64,000 nucleotides of DNA from a virus. Made by a program: the position numbers and the translations under genes. The notes under the pieces are model-generated. The model was not told where the DNA came from. It searched no databases and saw nothing but the letters and a program-made list of their open reading frames with translations. The stretch lies in IMG/VR virus record IMGVR_UViG_3300042465_003568, positions 27,161 through 91,160 of that record. One strand, given 5' to 3'. Of the stretch, positions 36,640 to 44,988 are shown in pieces; positions within the stretch are counted from its first letter, which is position 1; each line of letters opens with the position of its first letter.

Positions 36640-38946
36640 TTAGGCATGACCGTCTCTAAGATTCTTTGCTATCTGAGGAATAGCGTACAAAGGTACATTT
36701 AGTTTAGTCGTATTTTCCATGCAATCCTGGACGATACTGGCCGCTTCTTTTGCTTTTGCGTGTTCTACCTCAATTACTAGCTGATCATGGATCTGGGCGC
36801 ATACCCAGCCATTTATGCCTGATTGCTTAAATCTCCTATTAATAGCAAGCGCAGCTCTATTAACTATTGATGCTGCTAGACCTTGTATTTGTACGTTGCA
36901 TCCATTATTTAGACCATTAATATAGTCTCTTGATAAGCTCTTTATTTGATCTACGCCGTATTGTCTTTCCATTTCTTTCTTGATATTCCAGTCAAGTAAG
37001 TCATCACCAATTTTATCATAGATGGCTTTTACTTTAGGAAGGTGCCTTATCCTACCAACCTGTGTTTTAATATAGCCGTTCTTTTTAACAAACTCTTTTG
37101 ATTTAAGCATCCACTTTTTAAGCTCAGGAAACCCATTAAGATATCCATCTATTAGTACCTTAGCTTCTTTTGTTGAAACTCCTAGATTCATACCTAGTGC
37201 ATAAGCTCCCATACCATAAGGAATACCTAGGGCATATGCCTTTGCCTTATTACGAACTTTAGGCAGATGCTTTCTCAAAAAGTTAGGAGCATTTTTATCA
37301 GGAGAGTAATCGCTATATCCTTCAGTTTTAATTGCGATAGTAGAATAGAAGTCCCAGTTATTACGGAATATATCCATAAGACCTTCATCACCAGATACGT
37401 GAGCAAACGCACTCGGTTCTAGAGAAGAGTAATCATCATCTATAAACACATTATGTTCTTCATGAATAAAGAACGCTCTAATCAAGTTATTATACTCGAT
37501 AACTATCGGATCATCGTCGCCTTCTTCTTTAGGTCTAGGAAGCTGTTGTGCATCAGAACCATAACGGCCTGATACTGTGCCATGTTGTTTATAATAGAAG
37601 TAATATCTACCGTCTTCTTGAGCATCTAAGAAACGATCCATGTACGTACTCTTGATCTTAAGTAGCCTATTGTAAATACGTAGGCTTTTTGCCCAGTCAT
37701 ATTTGCCGGCAATTGATTGCACAGTGTCATCATCAAACTGAGGTTTGCCGGTCTTAGTGGTAGACAGAGGTTTAATACCTAGAACACCGAAAGCGATTTC
37801 ACCCATTTGATCTTTAGATTGAATGTTAAAATAGTCTCCGTCATTATCTTCTTTCCACAATCTCATACTAATTTTCATTGACACATCTTTATCAAGTACT
37901 GAGGGATCTCCGTGTATTAAGAAGTGTTTAGTAGAACATTCAGGAAGTCTCATTAAAGATGACTTAGTAATACTATATTTGCCAGTCTTTTCAGACTGCT
38001 CTAGATCAAACTTCATTTCTTTTACAAGCTCTTGAGCAAATGTGCCTTTGTTATTAGGAGGGTAAGCTTCAGTTGCTTTCATAACAACCCAAGCTCTTAC
38101 ATCAGGCTTTTGTAACAACTCTTTTGTAACGAGAGTTTCATATTCTCGTAGCTTTTCTATAATTTTGGCACGACTAGATTTTATAATTTCCATGTCAAGC
38201 TTTATGCCAACTTGTTCCATAGGAATAGTAACCTCTTTATACAAAGGCATCACCTCATCTTCAAAGAAGAATTGTTCTAGATTCTCTTCTTTCAATATAG
38301 CCATGAAGTGGTGATACACTCTGAGTGTTAAATCGGTATCTGCTGATGCGTATTCTGATAATAATTCAAGATCTGCTTTCCAGATCTCGTAGTTCTCTCT
38401 TGTAATTGTGCCACCATTATTTTTGATAGACTCTTTCATTTTGATTTGCTCTTCATTTGCAGCCATTTCAACATCTAGACCAATATGTTTTTGAATCATT
38501 TTGGCAATGTCTTTAAGACCGAATGCAGAACCTCCCATAAAGCCGGCGCCTTCCTCTTTTACTGTATGAACGAGTAACATTGTATCTACATGGAGTGAAG
38601 GAAGTAAATCTATATCATAGAAACATTTGACAAATCTAACGTCAAAGGATGCGTTGTGCATCACAAGCTTTTTTCCAATAAGTAGTAAGATTGTTTTCTT
38701 AGCAAGATCATGAGCAAGCTGCCCTTCGATATGAGCGTCTTGAAGTAGCTCATCTTTGAATATCATTGTAGGCATGTAATAGCCTTTGCCAACTTCTCCA
38801 GATACGGAGAAGCCAATGATTTTACCCTTTCTAGGATTAAGACTATTAGTCTCTGTATCGAATGCGATTATCTCATTGTCTTTGATATGCTGGACCATGT
38901 CTTTCAGCTTATCAATAGTGTCTACTGTAACATAACTTTTATTCAT
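36640..38946 (-). CDS. DNA polymerase I-family (family A) replicative polymerase with 3'-5' exonuclease
   Basis: 768 residues. The exonuclease domain has FDTETNSLNPRKGKI at residue 34 (Exo I, DxE) and HNASFDVRFV (Exo II, N-x3-D). The polymerase domain has motif A DYSSLEPSAFAHVSGD, O-helix RNKAKAYALGIPYGMG and motif C QIHDQLVIEV. There is no 5'-3' exonuclease domain; that activity is on a separate gene. The O-helix position equal to E. coli Phe762 is Leu. It ends near the normal C-terminus of the family, so it is complete. It is probably the main replicase. Confidence 0.95.
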   Translation of the reverse strand: MNKSYVTVDTIDKLKDMVQHIKDNEIIAFDTETNSLNPRKGKIIGFSVSGEVGKGYYMPTMIFKDELLQDAHIEGQLAHDLAKKTILLLIGKKLVMHNASFDVRFVKCFYDIDLLPSLHVDTMLLVHTVKEEGAGFMGGSAFGLKDIAKMIQKHIGLDVEMAANEEQIKMKESIKNNGGTITRENYEIWKADLELLSEYASADTDLTLRVYHHFMAILKEENLEQFFFEDEVMPLYKEVTIPMEQVGIKLDMEIIKSSRAKIIEKLREYETLVTKELLQKPDVRAWVVMKATEAYPPNNKGTFAQELVKEMKFDLEQSEKTGKYSITKSSLMRLPECSTKHFLIHGDPSVLDKDVSMKISMRLWKEDNDGDYFNIQSKDQMGEIAFGVLGIKPLSTTKTGKPQFDDDTVQSIAGKYDWAKSLRIYNRLLKIKSTYMDRFLDAQEDGRYYFYYKQHGTVSGRYGSDAQQLPRPKEEGDDDPIVIEYNNLIRAFFIHEEHNVFIDDDYSSLEPSAFAHVSGDEGLMDIFRNNWDFYSTIAIKTEGYSDYSPDKNAPNFLRKHLPKVRNKAKAYALGIPYGMGAYALGMNLGVSTKEAKVLIDGYLNGFPELKKWMLKSKEFVKKNGYIKTQVGRIRHLPKVKAIYDKIGDDLLDWNIKKEMERQYGVDQIKSLSRDYINGLNNGCNVQIQGLAASIVNRAALAINRRFKQSGINGWVCAQIHDQLVIEVEHAKAKEAASIVQDCMENTTKLNVPLYAIPQIAKNLRDGHA

Positions 38947-38989
38947 ACTACTAATTTACAATAAGAAAATGAAAGGAAAAAATAAAATT

Positions 38990-40009
38990 CTACAGTAATT
39001 CGTCTTTGAGCATTAATTTCTTAGCTTCTTCGTAGTCTACTTGATACTCTTTTCTTCTAGACCTTACTTCTTTTATAATACCTAGCTCAGAACACAATAC
39101 TATAAAGTTTCTTACTTCGGACTGAGTGCATCCTAACTTTTGATTTTTTACTACAGAAATTAATTTACTAGCAGATATGGTTTGATCTCCCTTTAATTTT
39201 TTCCCTGCTTGAAAATATAGTTTTAGGAATTTTAAGTTTAGTTCTAGTTGCTTGTATTTAGGAGTTGATAACAGTTGTTTAGTTTCATTATAAGAGCCTA
39301 ATAAATAGAATGAATTAAAGCCTACGCCTAAAATGATAATGAACTCTAGAAAGAAAGTCATGAATACAAATGCAGTGCCGTTCTCTTCATTCTTATCTAT
39401 AACTAATTTAGATTTATCTTCTGTTTTAACTTCTATCTTACTTAACTTTTGATCTTTAGTAATTTGTAAGGCAGCTACAATAGAATCTCTATATTTTCTA
39501 TCTTGTCTGGTTTTTGCAGGCTGTATTCTATAATACTGTATTTCTTGATCGTAGTATCTAGCTATCGAGTCTGCTTTTATTGATACACTCTGATCTATTG
39601 TTTGTTGAATTTGTTCTGTTGAATCAACTAGTCTATGAGCACCGTTCAAAGAAAGATAAAATGATCCCGCTACAAGACCTATAGATGCTATTAAACCGAA
39701 AAGTAATCCATAGGTGAACTTTCTAATCTGTAGAGCAGAGATAGTAAATTGCTGTACTACAAATCTTTTAGTTAGTTCATACCCTGTAAGGAATAACCCT
39801 ATAAAGATTGCTAAGAAAATATCTTGATATGGAAATAAATCAGGGAGTGTATCTGTAATAGATTTAATAAAGAAGTATCCAAAGTAAATCAAAAAGATAT
39901 TACCTAGAAAAGAGAAATAGTATAAGACTCTATCTAGCGTAAAAAAGTTTTTCTCTAACTTAAGGACTTCAAATTTAACTTTAAGCTTTTCAAATTGTTC
40001 TATTTTCAT
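38990..40009 (-). CDS. Four-helix membrane protein with coiled-coil and winged-helix-like end
   Basis: 339 residues. Membrane helices at about 29-48, 62-77, 99-120 and 212-237; between the third and fourth is an approximately 90-residue charged, helical segment (DSTEQIQQTIDQSVSIKADSIARYYD) on one side of the membrane. The C-terminus (about 265-339) has ISASKLISVVKNQKLGCTQSEVRNFIVLCSELGIIKEVRSRRKEYQV, the layout of a winged helix. No known family. A membrane sensor or exclusion protein is conceivable; it is the first of three genes forming a membrane-protein group beside the polymerase. Confidence 0.6.
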   Translation of the reverse strand: MKIEQFEKLKVKFEVLKLEKNFFTLDRVLYYFSFLGNIFLIYFGYFFIKSITDTLPDLFPYQDIFLAIFIGLFLTGYELTKRFVVQQFTISALQIRKFTYGLLFGLIASIGLVAGSFYLSLNGAHRLVDSTEQIQQTIDQSVSIKADSIARYYDQEIQYYRIQPAKTRQDRKYRDSIVAALQITKDQKLSKIEVKTEDKSKLVIDKNEENGTAFVFMTFFLEFIIILGVGFNSFYLLGSYNETKQLLSTPKYKQLELNLKFLKLYFQAGKKLKGDQTISASKLISVVKNQKLGCTQSEVRNFIVLCSELGIIKEVRSRRKEYQVDYEEAKKLMLKDELL

Positions 40010-40011
40010 AA

Positions 40012-40194
40012 CTATTTTTTATTTTTATCATAGGGAACCATCTTATTTAGTTTTGTTCGCCTTCTATCGCAACCGCAATCTTCTTTACCTAATAATTTAG
40101 CTATTTTATCTGCTAGAATATCTAAGCCTGTAAAATGTGTAAATTTTGCTATGGTATCACCTAAACCCTCAGATTTTTTTATCTTCTTTTGCAT
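40012..40194 (-). CDS. Small conserved phage protein with GCDRRR motif
   Basis: 60 residues: GLGDTIAKFTHFTGLDILADKIAKLLGKEDCGCDRRRTKLNKMVPY. The short helix followed by C-G-C-D-R-R-x-K-L-N-K-M-x-P-Y is a pattern seen in many phages of Bacteroidota and cyanobacteria, function unknown. Stop and next start are two bases apart, and its start overlaps the end of the upstream gene by 26 bases, so all three are cotranscribed. Confidence 0.65.
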   Translation of the reverse strand: MQKKIKKSEGLGDTIAKFTHFTGLDILADKIAKLLGKEDCGCDRRRTKLNKMVPYDKNKK

Positions 40195-40378
40195 CTATCT
40201 TTTTTTCCATTTTTTCTAATATAGTGCCAGATGAAACAGCAATTATGCTTACTTGAGTCCACATGCTAGATATCTCTTTTTTAAGTTTAGATATAGATAT
40301 CCATTGAAAAACCTGAATTAGCATAAGAATTAAAACTACGCCTAGATACACATATTCAGGATTAATTGTTATTGTCAT
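40169..40378 (-). CDS. Small single-pass membrane protein
   Basis: 69 residues: N-terminal membrane helix (EYVYLGVVLILMLIQVFQWISI) and a charged helical tail (KKEISSMWTQVSIIAVSSGTILEKMEKKIDAKE) with Lys/Asp-rich end. It overlaps the next gene. Function is unknown; the next two downstream genes also encode phage-specific small or membrane proteins. Confidence 0.55.
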   Translation of the reverse strand: MTITINPEYVYLGVVLILMLIQVFQWISISKLKKEISSMWTQVSIIAVSSGTILEKMEKKIDAKEDKKI

Positions 40379-40401
40379 AATATTATTTTATTAAATATAA
40401 A

Positions 40402-40581
40402 CTATTCTTCTGATTCTTTTTCATTTATTTTTGTAGTACCTTTTATATACTTTGGATAAAAAGGACAATGGCGACATTTATTTCCACAGCAAAATCCTCT
40501 ATCTAAATGAAATTGTTGAGTAAATATTACTTTGCCTTTCTCTAGATAGTAATGAATACCATCTATTAACTCTTTTTTCAA
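40402..40581 (-). CDS. DUF5522-like small cysteine protein (TTG start)
   Basis: 59 residues starting from TTG; a stop codon lies a few codons upstream, and there is no ATG, so TTG is the only good start. The segment FTQQFHLDRGFCCGNKCRHCPF is typical of DUF5522, a small family of Bacteroidota with F-T-x-x-Y/F-H-L-x-R-G-x-C-C-G-x-x-C-x-H-C-P-Y/F. Four Cys and one His should bind a metal. It is an intact host-type gene of unknown function. Confidence 0.7.
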   Translation of the reverse strand: MKKELIDGIHYYLEKGKVIFTQQFHLDRGFCCGNKCRHCPFYPKYIKGTTKINEKESEE

Positions 40582-40608
40582 CTTGATAAAATTTGATTAA
40601 AAAATAAG

Positions 40609-41493
40609 TTAGTAGTTTAAAACTTGCTTTACTAAAGAAACATAGTTATCTACTACAGTTTTAATATCACTATCTGGAATTGCTAATGACGATGTTCTAC
40701 TTAATAAAGTAACCATAGCTAGTATTTCACTAGAGGATCCTGTAGCATATAAAGCAGCTCCTTGCAATTGAGTTCCGACTAGAGAGCTAGATACTACTGT
40801 ACCGAATACAGATCCCCAATTAGGATGTCCTAGTAAAACATACACATCACATATTGATGGGTCTGCTGATTGTCCATGTGTCTGGCGGTAGGTTGCGTAA
40901 GTTGTAAACCCATTAACTACTGAGCCAGAATATATGCTTCCTGATATTAGAAATCCAAGGCCGTCAGCTCCAATATTCCCTGCTTTTTGAAATCCTATCG
41001 GTCCTGATCCACTTCTAGCCCCTATTAATGTTAATGGGTGAAATCTTCCATTTTGGTTTCCGCTTGGGAACGAACCAGTTGATTGACTGTATCCTAAAGA
41101 CGCATAATAAAAATTTGTATCAGTTAAAGTAGCAGATTGAGAACTATAGTTTAATGCAGGGCTTGGTATAGGTATAGTACTACCATTTGTATAGTTTGTG
41201 TTATTACGTAACCATGGCGCTGTATAATTGCCATTATCAAACATGTCATTACCTCCATCACTTATTTGGTAAGCATTTCCGTCTAAGAAATATGTAAAGA
41301 AATTTGGGTTTCTTAAGCTACCACTATTAGCTCTTAAATAAGGTATGATAGTATCTATTTGAGTATAAACAGATCCTGTAACAGAAGGAAGACTCGACGT
41401 TATACTTGCATACAAAGCAAAACTTCCTCCTATGCCTAGATTTTGAAGTGATATCTGTCCTTGGTTATTATTATTTATAAAGCTTATAGGCAT
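40609..41493 (-). CDS. Ser/Asn/Gly-rich virion-associated protein (tail-fibre region)
   Basis: 294 residues, no signal peptide. It is rich in Ser, Asn, Gly, Thr and Tyr (NNTNYTNGSTIPIPSP, SGSIYSGSVV), with a C-terminal helical end IPDSDIKTVVDNYVSLVKQVL. The composition and its place next to the fibre gene suggest a fibre or receptor-binding component. It ends 20 bases from a small metal-binding gene. No catalytic motif is visible; no family is recognised. Confidence 0.55.
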   Translation of the reverse strand: MPISFINNNNQGQISLQNLGIGGSFALYASITSSLPSVTGSVYTQIDTIIPYLRANSGSLRNPNFFTYFLDGNAYQISDGGNDMFDNGNYTAPWLRNNTNYTNGSTIPIPSPALNYSSQSATLTDTNFYYASLGYSQSTGSFPSGNQNGRFHPLTLIGARSGSGPIGFQKAGNIGADGLGFLISGSIYSGSVVNGFTTYATYRQTHGQSADPSICDVYVLLGHPNWGSVFGTVVSSSLVGTQLQGAALYATGSSSEILAMVTLLSRTSSLAIPDSDIKTVVDNYVSLVKQVLNY

Positions 41494-41498
41494 GTAAG

Positions 41499-41507
41499 AA
41501 TAAATAT
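41499..41507 (-). promoter_or_regulatory. ATATTTATT element between terminator and start codon
   Basis: The minus-strand copy follows the T-run of the 41.5 kb terminator and ends five bases before the start codon of the Ser/Asn/Gly-rich gene. Confidence 0.45.
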
Positions 41508-41508
41508 T

Positions 41509-41531
41509 AAAAAAGCCCTCCGAAGAGGGCT
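41509..41531 (-). terminator. Rho-independent terminator after the tail-fibre gene
   Basis: Identical AGCCCTC/GAGGGCT stem and TTCG loop as at 32.1 and 33.2 kb, followed by six T on the minus strand. Confidence 0.92.
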
Positions 41532-41552
41532 CTTATTCTTTTTTTATATTAA

Positions 41553-42737
41553 TTATACTAATCTTATCTGTATGGCATTTCCATTTCTATATAGACCTCC
41601 TAATGGAACTCCGCCGGATGCTGCTGCTGCATCGTCCAAAAAGTTTAAACTAGATGATACGTTAGTTAAAATAGTATATCCTCCTGTATGTGTGAAAGAT
41701 CCTGATGTGTTCAAAGAACCCGTTATATTAGCAGATCCAGTTATGCGTAGGTTTCCTGTTATTCTAGTATAATTATTTATATTTGTACCTAGATTTGTAT
41801 TATCTCTAGATAAGAAACTGCCTGTTACTGTTAAAGCGTGGTAAGTTCCAAACTGGAAAGACCAATCTGTAGCAGCTTCAAGGTTACTCAAATTACGATT
41901 ATTAGTAACAATCGTAGAATATCCTGCTTCGTATATATTTGTGCTTGAATTAAATTCAGATATACTAGAATTAAAGGCTATTTTTATTGCTGGAGAAGCT
42001 TTTGCAGGAGATTGAAAATTATTATACTCCAGTCCTATGCCAAGATCGCTTGTTACGTACTTGGTATTTTGAAATATTCCCGATCCAACTACTGCATAAG
42101 ATACAGTCCAATCTGTTGAAATAACTGGTTGAATACTACCTGTAGTGAACCCCGGATTAAAAATACCTCTATATGTAGGAGTGCCCGCTAAATATCTACC
42201 TGATATATAATCGGCTCCATAAAGACTTGTATTTAAAGAATCTACAAAACCAATACTACCAGAAATATCAAGATTTCCAGATACTATAGAATTTCCTAAC
42301 TGTAATCCGCCTGATACCGAAGACAGAGTACCTTGAACAATACCTGCTCCATTTATAAAATTTATAGTTCCATCAGAAACGTAGATATCTTTCCACGCAT
42401 TAGTTGCAGAACCTAAATTAAATGAAGACGTAGAAGATACTCCACTTACCGCTGGTATAATAGATCCACTTATTAAAAGAGATCCTGATATAGATTGGGT
42501 AGACGACGCACTACCTGTGGTAATAAATGAAGACGTATTAATAGTGTTTCCACCGCCTAAAACATAGCTAGCTGTTATTGCAAAAGATGCGCTTATAGAT
42601 GAACTTACTTGAGTTAGTGAATCTGCTAAATTTTTTGTAGTTATTTTTGATGTAGTTGATCCTGCTACAGTAGGAAATATGTCTGATGAAACTACTGAAG
42701 TTACTGCTGGTAATGCACTAATTTTTATGTCTGCCAT
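41553..42737 (-). CDS. Tail fibre protein with SGS-type repeats
   Basis: 394 residues. The N-terminus MADIKISALPAVTSVVSSDIFPTVAG is a common phage fibre beginning. It is followed by collagen-like/beta-spiral segments with repeated Ser-Gly-Ser (SISGSLLISGSII, ITGSANITGSLNTSGSF) spaced by parallel-beta-helix strands (SATNAWKDIYVSDGTINF). The C-terminus ends in a small Gly-rich cap (ASGGVPLGGLYRNGNAIQIRLV). It likely trimerises and contacts the host surface. The DNA of the SGSLNTSGS tract reappears in the small gene at 4.8-5.2 kb. Confidence 0.8.
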   Translation of the reverse strand: MADIKISALPAVTSVVSSDIFPTVAGSTTSKITTKNLADSLTQVSSSISASFAITASYVLGGGNTINTSSFITTGSASSTQSISGSLLISGSIIPAVSGVSSTSSFNLGSATNAWKDIYVSDGTINFINGAGIVQGTLSSVSGGLQLGNSIVSGNLDISGSIGFVDSLNTSLYGADYISGRYLAGTPTYRGIFNPGFTTGSIQPVISTDWTVSYAVVGSGIFQNTKYVTSDLGIGLEYNNFQSPAKASPAIKIAFNSSISEFNSSTNIYEAGYSTIVTNNRNLSNLEAATDWSFQFGTYHALTVTGSFLSRDNTNLGTNINNYTRITGNLRITGSANITGSLNTSGSFTHTGGYTILTNVSSSLNFLDDAAAASGGVPLGGLYRNGNAIQIRLV

Positions 42738-43000
42738 TATTCTATTATTAATTTATTATCGTTCTCTGCAGTCAGAACATCATTAGATTCTGTATTAAGA
42801 TACGTAGATATTACCGGAGTCGGAGGAGCACTTTCATTTGTTCCAGGAAGTATATTATTTACCTGTTGGTTTGCAAATGAAAAATTAGATGTTATACTAG
42901 GGGCATCTTCTCTTTTGCCTCTAATATAATACTGAGTTTGAGAACCGACTGGTTTTGCTAATCTGGTTTTCTTAAGTAGATCTATTAAAAAGTCTGTCAC
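42737..43000 (-). CDS. Short protein with MxxFLIDLxKK start and NNILPG motif (paralogue A)
   Basis: 87 residues, GTG start. It shares two blocks with the protein encoded upstream of the reductase: N-terminal F-L-I-D-L-(L/F)-K-K and N-N-I-L-P-G near the end, with a Thr/Ser/Asn-rich disordered middle. It starts in front of the tail fibre gene with no gap. Two such short relatives flank the ribonucleotide reductase. Function is unknown; the shared N-terminal motif suggests a common binding partner. Confidence 0.55.
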   Translation of the reverse strand: MTDFLIDLLKKTRLAKPVGSQTQYYIRGKREDAPSITSNFSFANQQVNNILPGTNESAPPTPVISTYLNTESNDVLTAENDNKLIIE

Positions 43001-43012
43001 TACAAGATTTAT

Positions 43013-43021
43013 AATAAATAT
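43013..43021 (-). promoter_or_regulatory. ATATTTATT element upstream of paralogue A
   Basis: A minus-strand copy in the short gap after the reductase gene, about 12 bases before the GTG start of the 87-residue gene. Confidence 0.35.
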
Positions 43022-43026
43022 CTAAC

Positions 43027-44883
43027 TTAGACTATTTCACATGCCCCGCCAGCACAGGCTAATTCTCCTTTTTGGTCTGTATTGTCTACAAATTCAATAA
43101 CTTTAGATAGATCTACTGAATGTAATGTACTTATCATTTCATTAAACTTCTCTTCGGTTATAGTCTCAAAAGGTGCTTGAACATAAGATCCGTTGTCGTG
43201 AGGAAGACAAGACAGGGCAGTATAGTTGTTTCTATTTGCCCAGGCCCATTCTCCTACCTCTGGCCACTCTTCTGGCTTTAAGCTAATGGTAACTGATACA
43301 TTGTGGGTATTGCGGCCGGTTCTATGCCCAGGTTTAATCCATTCTTTGTGAAGCTTTTCTACTCTACGAAGTAGATCCATTGCAGATTCAGATCTAGTGA
43401 TTGCCTCTTCTGGTGCCTTTTGTGGTACGGATACTACTGCTTGTGATTGTGGCTTGAAGTATTCATCTTCAACTAACTCTGGATGGTTTACTATTAGATG
43501 CGTATATAATGCTTCATTTTTACCTAGTCTCATTCTACGAACATAGAAGTTATCATGCCAGGCGTGAACACCGGATGATGTGCCTAAAACCATAGATGTA
43601 GTTCCAGAAGGTTTTACTGTTGTACAACGAGCAGCTTTATTAATGCCTAAAATTTTAGCGACTCTTTCATTTTCTTCTTTAACAATAGTCGCTGCTTCTT
43701 TCATGTTTAATTTAAGCACTGCTCCTGAAGCAATACCTGTCATACCGACTCCAATCAATGCATCTTTTTCAGTTGTTTTTTTCCATATATCACGAAGATA
43801 GTGGAAGTCTGTATAAGAGGCTTGTAAAGTTCCGATGAATGCAGCTGTTTTAACTCTATAATTTAAATCTTCTTGAGATTCAAGATTTGATACATTAACT
43901 TCACACAAGTTACAAAATTGAAATGGCTTAAGTGCAATTTCAGCGCATGGATTAGTTCCCCAATCTTTGTCATTGGTTAAGAAGAAGCCAGGTTCACCAG
44001 CATTAGATAATTCAATCTTTTTCCAAAGATCCATAAACTCTTCTTTTTGAATACGATCACGAAGTATTACGGCTGAATTATTAGCTCTGCCTCTTTGTGG
44101 ATTTGCTTCCCACCAACTTCCAAACTTAGATGTAAGCATCTCGTCATCGTTGAAAGAAAATAGGCTAATCAAAGCTGCACGACGAATACCTCCAGACAAT
44201 ACCGCATCTGCAATATAGCAAATGATGTCATGGCATTCAATAGGAGTTAGTTTATCTCCGGTATCTTTACGGTCGAGTATCTTTTGTATTTGAAACAAAC
44301 ACTCTTTTAATGGCTCAGGCCCAGGGGCTTTACCTCCGGCTGTGATCAACATAGATCCTTTTGGTCTAACATCACGAAAATCAAATTTAGGTTTGGCTCC
44401 ACCTACTAAGTAAGACTTCATCAACAGTTTTACTGCATCAGCCCAACCTTCAATAGAGTCTCCGACCAAGAAGCGCTTTTCTTTAATTGGCTTGATAACT
44501 TCAGGAAGTTTATCTACATGGTGTTTTTGTACAGAGTAGCCAACGCCGCAGCCTCCTAAAAGAAGAAACATTACTTCTGAAAATATACGCCAATCATCAA
44601 CAGGAGCAAAAGAACAATTAAATATACGAGCATTATTAATTTCAATGGGCTTGCCTGCAAATTGCATGGAGCGCATAGACGGTAAAATCTTTTTATCATA
44701 GACTAATTTATAAGCTTCTTGAATTTCGTTAAACAGAAGAGGAAACTTGTTTTGATGCATCTCTTTATTTCTTGTAACAATTTCATCCCACGTTTCACGC
44801 CTTTTGGATTCCGGTAAATATTTGGCGTATTTATTGTACACCGTAATTTCCGATAGAATTTGCTGCGTGATGTCCATTTTCAT
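43027..44883 (-). CDS. Ribonucleoside-triphosphate reductase, adenosylcobalamin-dependent (class II, monomeric)
   Basis: 618 residues, shorter than Lactobacillus enzyme (about 739). Cys90 (INNARIFNCSF) and Cys324 (FCNLCEVN region) fit the active-site pair; Asn311-Pro-Cys313-Ala-Glu315 carries the thiyl-radical Cys and catalytic Asn/Glu. GVHAWHD, then a C-terminal CAGGAC pair (Cys610, Cys615) for external reduction, complete the class II pattern. It makes dNTPs without oxygen dependence but needs vitamin B12, so the host must supply cobalamin. The phage thioredoxin could be its reductant. Confidence 0.93.
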   Translation of the reverse strand: MKMDITQQILSEITVYNKYAKYLPESKRRETWDEIVTRNKEMHQNKFPLLFNEIQEAYKLVYDKKILPSMRSMQFAGKPIEINNARIFNCSFAPVDDWRIFSEVMFLLLGGCGVGYSVQKHHVDKLPEVIKPIKEKRFLVGDSIEGWADAVKLLMKSYLVGGAKPKFDFRDVRPKGSMLITAGGKAPGPEPLKECLFQIQKILDRKDTGDKLTPIECHDIICYIADAVLSGGIRRAALISLFSFNDDEMLTSKFGSWWEANPQRGRANNSAVILRDRIQKEEFMDLWKKIELSNAGEPGFFLTNDKDWGTNPCAEIALKPFQFCNLCEVNVSNLESQEDLNYRVKTAAFIGTLQASYTDFHYLRDIWKKTTEKDALIGVGMTGIASGAVLKLNMKEAATIVKEENERVAKILGINKAARCTTVKPSGTTSMVLGTSSGVHAWHDNFYVRRMRLGKNEALYTHLIVNHPELVEDEYFKPQSQAVVSVPQKAPEEAITRSESAMDLLRRVEKLHKEWIKPGHRTGRNTHNVSVTISLKPEEWPEVGEWAWANRNNYTALSCLPHDNGSYVQAPFETITEEKFNEMISTLHSVDLSKVIEFVDNTDQKGELACAGGACEIV

Positions 44884-44988
44884 TTTAATTTTAAAAAGTT
44901 AAAAAAATAGTTTAGCACTTAGACGGCACTCTGGCCTTCTAGCGTAGTTCAAAACCTATTATAGTAAGATCTGTGTTGTTGCCCCTAA
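44884..44988 (-). other. Leader region of the ribonucleotide reductase gene
   Basis: About 105 bases without a gene. The minus strand has short GC-rich segments (AGAAGGCCAGAGTGCCGTC, then AAGTGC) in AT-rich surroundings, compatible with a small folded leader. I see no cobalamin riboswitch (no B12-box), so it is only an unexplained leader. Confidence 0.35.

Noticed and set aside
44884-44988. Cobalamin riboswitch before the B12-dependent reductase
   Set aside because: No B12-box or the expected conserved core was found, and the leader is too short for the classic type; kept only as an unexplained leader.
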